This document shows, one piece after another, positions 60,521 through 64,000 of a DNA stretch of 64,000 nucleotides; the first letter of the stretch is position 1, and each line of letters opens with the position of its first letter. The notes below the pieces were generated by a model, which did no database searches, was not told where the DNA came from, and saw nothing but the letters and a program-made list of their open reading frames with translations. Position numbers and translations under genes: made by a program. The DNA lies in assembly GCF_036786105.1 (NCBI RefSeq), contig NZ_DAIQRQ010000017.1, positions 1 to 64,000 of the forward strand, written 5' to 3'. Source of the DNA: Ohtaekwangia sp036786105. Lineage in GTDB: Bacteria > Bacteroidota > Bacteroidia > Cytophagales > Cyclobacteriaceae.

Positions 60521-62296
60521 TCAGTTATACTGTATAAACGATGGCGGGTTTACAAACCGTCCGCTATATTTCAGCCGCACGTTTGTACTTATCTTGAAGC
60601 TGAATTCACTCACACCCTTCACAGCAGTAGGGAAGTAAAAAGCACGCAACTCAATCGTGCCGAAGATCAGGTTTTCATTTCGGATGCGCACGCCACCCGT
60701 TGTACCCCAAAAAAAGTCGTGTGTCTCAGCCGTCTTTGGTACAACTTTCAGAATAGCATTTTCAAGTGACAGGAACGGGGCAAACCGGAAACCTATCAGC
60801 TTCCAGTTTGTGAAAAGTGTCGTCTCCAATCGGAGGGAAATGCGTTGTGAGCCATAAAGGCTGTCGGGTGCGAAGCCTGTTAATTCATCATTCAACGTGA
60901 GCAGCTCGCGTGTAACGTTGTTAAACGACCGCGCATATCCCGCCTGTACCAAATGCCTGATCTTTACTTTGCCAGGCTCATAGAGCTTGCTATACATCGT
61001 TCCGTTGACATAGAAGAAAGTGTCAGACGATTTTTTGTTTGTGAAGAATGTACCGATGCCGGTTTGCAGCGTAGCAAAGCTTCCGTTCCTGTTCACAAAT
61101 CCTTTCACCAGGGAAGCTCCCGCATACATTCGCTTCATGCCGAGTTCTTTTACCCAGCCTGTGGTAATGCTTACAGTTTTACCATAAGGCACGTCTTCCG
61201 TTCTTCCGAAACCATATATATAGCGCGTCTTATAGAAGTTTTGATTATAGAAAGTCATTTCACCCAGCACAAATTTTTGATCGTTGTAAATGGGATTAAA
61301 TTCTTCCTGAGGTTGCCTGGGTTGTTGCGAGTAATGCTGCCGGTAATAACGGATTGCGATGAAATGCCGATCGCGGTTTCGTGCCAGATTGCCAATGCTG
61401 AAGTTGTAACCGCCCCACACATCTTCAATGTTATACCTGTATTTTCTGAAAAGACTATCAGGATGCTGATATACATTGCGCGACCAGTTACGACTCACTT
61501 CAAGACCTCCTGCAAGTCGCGAGTACGGTGAAACCAAGGGGCGATCCAGGCGCACAAAATAGGCATATTCATTTTCGTTGCCGAGGCTTCGTGCATTGTC
61601 AAGTTGAGTATAGCCTACCGTTGCATTGATAAGACTTCCACCCAAACTGGATTTGCGATACAATACATCAAAGCCAATAAAGGGAGCACGGTTCCCCATA
61701 AAACCAATGTCCGTTTGCAGCCGCTGACCCATACCGAACAAGTTGGCATCATAGAGGCCGATCCGGTAATCATCTATACCAGACGTAGACACGCGTCCGC
61801 CCAAACTGAACACATCTCGCGTTACAATTTCCAGGTCTACCGAGTCTTCGCTGATTCGGTGCACGATGATCTTGGAATCGAGAATGAAATCCAGATCGCG
61901 CAGATAACGTTCATTGTCCGCTACACGATAGGGGTTCAGTGGTTTATTCTCGCGAAGGAACAGGTTGTTACGGATAATGTTTTCGCGCGTAGTAGAGTGA
62001 AGGGAGTTCGCAACTTTGGTAATGCGGTTCCGGAAACTACGCGAAGAGTCATACATCGTACGCTCGAATCCGATGTGGTTGATAATAATATGACGGATGA
62101 TCTTGCCCTCATATGGCAGAAAAGGCGCTTCACTTTTTATGGTGATCTCAGCGTCAGGACCAGGCTTTTTTGAAATGGTCTTTATTACCTCCTTCGAAAG
62201 CCGGTTGTCAAGAATCCTGTTCCGGGTCGTGTCGGTTTGCGCGCGCAGTTCCGTGTAAAGAACCAGGAGTAAAACAAACAGCGCAAACAGCCTCAT
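60521..62296 (-). CDS. Omp85/BamA-like outer-membrane protein
   Basis: From the ATG at 62296 the product has 591 residues: a signal peptide (MRLFALFVLLLVLYTELRAQ), one or two POTRA-like modules (GKIIRHIIINHIGFER, then DNERYLRDLDFILDSKIIVH and DSVDLEIVTRDVF), and a barrel of about 400 residues with repeated aromatic-ended strands, ending in FSFKISTNVRLKYSG. It is related to the BamA/TamA superfamily; it is shorter than BamA with fewer POTRA modules. A TTG upstream (62305) is a weaker start. Its role in protein or lipid export is unknown. Confidence 0.75.
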   Translation of the reverse strand: MRLFALFVLLLVLYTELRAQTDTTRNRILDNRLSKEVIKTISKKPGPDAEITIKSEAPFLPYEGKIIRHIIINHIGFERTMYDSSRSFRNRITKVANSLHSTTRENIIRNNLFLRENKPLNPYRVADNERYLRDLDFILDSKIIVHRISEDSVDLEIVTRDVFSLGGRVSTSGIDDYRIGLYDANLFGMGQRLQTDIGFMGNRAPFIGFDVLYRKSSLGGSLINATVGYTQLDNARSLGNENEYAYFVRLDRPLVSPYSRLAGGLEVSRNWSRNVYQHPDSLFRKYRYNIEDVWGGYNFSIGNLARNRDRHFIAIRYYRQHYSQQPRQPQEEFNPIYNDQKFVLGEMTFYNQNFYKTRYIYGFGRTEDVPYGKTVSITTGWVKELGMKRMYAGASLVKGFVNRNGSFATLQTGIGTFFTNKKSSDTFFYVNGTMYSKLYEPGKVKIRHLVQAGYARSFNNVTRELLTLNDELTGFAPDSLYGSQRISLRLETTLFTNWKLIGFRFAPFLSLENAILKVVPKTAETHDFFWGTTGGVRIRNENLIFGTIELRAFYFPTAVKGVSEFSFKISTNVRLKYSGRFVNPPSFIQYN

Positions 62297-62477
62297 GCCA
62301 GACAATTGAAAAGATTGATTGGAAGATACGAAAAAGGTTAACGAAGAAGCCCTCTGTATATTGAACTTTCGGTATAACTTTTCTCAGTGTTATTCAATGC
62401 AAAAACTGTTCCCTCTGCTTCTATGGGTCTCGCACAGGCAGAAGATGATTGTTTTAGCATTAATGTTAAATACTGAA

Positions 62478-63308
62478 TTACTGTTGCGAAAATTCACATA
62501 GAACCGGTAGATGATCGGAAGGATAATATGCACCATCATTGTCAGTAATAACCTGGTAATTTTTGGCTGTCCACCCATCCGTATAAAATATATAGTCGAT
62601 CACCTTGCAGGCATTCTGGGTAACAAAAAAGGTGCAGAACGTTCCCTGCGTTTCGGATGCAGGACGGGCAGTATATAATTTCAAAATATTTCCATTAATC
62701 ATGGTAGTATAGGCCGACTGCGAGGGCTCGCTGTTGAAGTCGCCCGTTACAAGTACGGGAAGCCCGTTACCCAGCAATGCTATTTTTTGTTTGATCAGCA
62801 CAGCGCTCTTTTCGCGAGCCACTTCACCGATATGATCAAAGTGTGTATTCACAGTCAGAAAATCTTTCTTCGAAGCGAGATCGTGTACAACGGCCCACGT
62901 TGCAATGCGCGTAATGGCAGCGTCCCAGCTTTTGCTTCCCGGCACCTCGGGTGTTTCTGAAAGCCAGAATGTATTTTGTCTGGTAATGGTAAATCGTTGT
63001 TTCTTGAGCAGAATGGCTGAGTATTCGCCGTTTGTTTTTCCGTCATCGCGCCCTACACCCACATAAGTATAGCCTGGCAGGTTGTTTAGCAGATCCTGTA
63101 GTTGATGATGCAGCGCTTCCTGTACACCCAGTATATCAGGATTGTATTTCCGGATCAGCGCATATACTTTTTCAGTTCTCTTCGGCCACTGATTTATACC
63201 ATCCGATTCGTGATCGAGACGAATGTTATAAGTCATTACTTTCAATGATTGTGCCTGTGCTGCCAGTGATAGCGTCATGAGTAAAACAAGCGAAAAAAAA
63301 TTATTCAT
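62478..63308 (-). CDS. Secreted endonuclease/exonuclease/phosphatase (EEP) family hydrolase
   Basis: From the ATG at 63308 the product has 276 residues with a signal peptide (MNNFFSLVLLMTLSLAAQAQ). The EEP fold shows VMTYNIRLDHES, ILGVQEALHHQ (metal-binding Glu), LTVNTHFDHIG, LVTGDFNSEPSQSAY and the C-terminal PSDHLPVLCEF with the catalytic Asp-His pair. The family includes nucleases, phospholipases and sphingomyelinases; being exported suggests a phosphodiesterase for external substrates. The ATG at 63332 is possible but less likely. Confidence 0.88.
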   Translation of the reverse strand: MNNFFSLVLLMTLSLAAQAQSLKVMTYNIRLDHESDGINQWPKRTEKVYALIRKYNPDILGVQEALHHQLQDLLNNLPGYTYVGVGRDDGKTNGEYSAILLKKQRFTITRQNTFWLSETPEVPGSKSWDAAITRIATWAVVHDLASKKDFLTVNTHFDHIGEVAREKSAVLIKQKIALLGNGLPVLVTGDFNSEPSQSAYTTMINGNILKLYTARPASETQGTFCTFFVTQNACKVIDYIFYTDGWTAKNYQVITDNDGAYYPSDHLPVLCEFSQQ

Positions 63309-63671
63309 TAGGAATGCATGGTTGTACTGCAAGATAAACAGCAGTAGGTTAATTTGGTTTTAATTTTCTATCAGCAGTTGATTACCACCAAAATACTGCG
63401 TAGTATTATAGACCAATTCAAACGCTGCATTGCTTCGTTGGCTTTATATTTTGTGCGGGAGCAAAAAAGCAAACAGCTATATCATTCCCCGGTTGTACTG
63501 AACTTATGCTCACATAAACCCTCTGTCTATGAAACACGCTCAAGTCTTCTCCTCTCGCACCGTATCCGGTTGAATCGTAACAGCCCGTTCCGTTTTTGCT
63601 CTTCTTTGCAGCCGCAAGGCTGATCGTCCCTGCTTTCTATTTCTTCACTTTACGCGAACGTTATATTACGA
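63309..63671. other. Intergenic region before the TIGR02594-type gene
   Basis: About 360 bases separate two divergent genes. A small inverted repeat around TTGCAGCCGCAAGG (63605-63619) is the only structure I see; no RNA gene or exact TAnnTTTG box. Confidence 0.4.
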
Positions 63672-64000
63672 ATGGATAGTATCATTAAAATTGCTGTAGC
63701 CGAGCTGGGCCAGAAAGAAGTGCCCGGTGCCGGAAACAATGCAGCTATAGTCCGCTATGCACAGGAATCGGGCTTTACCAATATCAATAATGATGAAACA
63801 TCGTGGTGCAGTATATTTCTGAACTGGTGTGCTAAAAAAGCCGGCCTTCGCGGTACCGGCAAAGCAGATGCACGCTCCTGGTTATTGGCAGGGCAGCGTG
63901 TAGATAACAATCCCGAGCCAGGTGATATAGTAGTGTTCTGGCGCGAGAGCATCAACTCCTGGAAAGGCCACGTAGGTATATTTTTCGGTTTTTCGAAAAA
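63672..64000 (+). CDS. TIGR02594-family (CHAP/NlpC-like) peptidase, cut by the window end
   Basis: An ATG at 63672 opens a frame that runs unbroken to the window end (109 residues visible). It shows SWCSIFLNWCAKKAGLRG with the nucleophile C46, GDIVVFW, and the catalytic His in GHVGIFFGFS. This is the pattern of TIGR02594/CHAP-like amidohydrolases that cut peptidoglycan peptides. No signal peptide is seen, so it may be exported by another route or act in phage-like contexts. The C-terminus is missing here. Confidence 0.85.
   Translation, partial: MDSIIKIAVAELGQKEVPGAGNNAAIVRYAQESGFTNINNDETSWCSIFLNWCAKKAGLRGTGKADARSWLLAGQRVDNNPEPGDIVVFWRESINSWKGHVGIFFGFSK

Noticed and set aside
63354..63623. 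An 89-codon plus-strand frame upstream of the TIGR02594-type gene
   Set aside because: Composition is random-like (many Ser/Arg/Cys), with no recognisable domain or start signal.
1..64000. CRISPR arrays, insertion sequences, prophage or integrase genes
   Set aside because: Looked for regular direct repeats, transposases and integrases on both strands and saw none in this window.

Overview
The window comes from a member of the Bacteroidota, probably a Cytophagales-like lineage (genus not determinable). Signs of this are the promoter pattern TTG-N19/20-TAnnTTTG ahead of tRNA-Ser, rpsP, clpS and sucA, the near absence of Shine-Dalgarno sequences, a ribosomal protein S16 with a long charged tail, paired LytS/LytTR two-component systems, lone FtsX/MacB-type permeases, and the lineage-restricted families DUF6452, DUF6048, DUF4230 and DUF4105.

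Positions 1 to about 11.5 kb look like an accessory island lying against the 3' end of a tRNA-Ser(UGA) gene (11585-11668, minus strand). It holds a small XRE regulator with a palindromic upstream region and a five-gene type I restriction-modification operon read leftwards: hsdM, hsdS, a gene for a proteasome-like Ntn-hydrolase, a rhuM-like gene, then hsdR. After it come a decayed stretch and an AraC regulator next to a short-chain dehydrogenase. The Ntn-hydrolase between hsdS and hsdR is the most unusual content of the window.

From 11.7 to 33 kb the genes are chromosomal housekeeping and signalling: an exported repeat protein, an alkyltransferase-like DNA repair protein lacking its cysteine, a sodium/solute symporter, clpS, recR, an aspartate aminotransferase, a LytS/LytTR pair whose kinase is interrupted by a spurious 100-N gap, a hexapeptide-repeat protein, a VOC protein, a DUF456 pseudogene, a thioesterase, purN, an XRE regulator facing a STAS-like protein, a multi-PAS kinase coupled to an acetyltransferase-like gene, hemH, and a second LytS/LytTR pair.

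From 33 to 44.7 kb lie a DUF2721 protein, an MFS transporter, a NadR-like kinase, a Tat/lipobox amine oxidase, an FtsX-type permease, accD, class I fructose-bisphosphate aldolase, and the classical rpsP-rimM-trmD-rplS translation cluster, with clear terminators between units. A small structured transcript with a strong Shine-Dalgarno and mini-ORFs may lie at 44.86-45.02 kb.

From 45 to 52 kb the whole 2-oxoglutarate dehydrogenase complex is encoded (sucA, sucB with two lipoyl domains, lpdA), with a DUF6452/DUF6048 envelope pair inserted before lpdA. The rest (52-64 kb) is mainly envelope-related: a DUF4105 protein, a radical SAM/SPASM enzyme beside a tiny Cys-rich membrane protein, a second FtsX-type permease, a Cache-HAMP-GAF sensor, a porin, an Omp85-like protein, a secreted EEP-family hydrolase, and the start of a TIGR02594-type cell-wall hydrolase cut by the window end.
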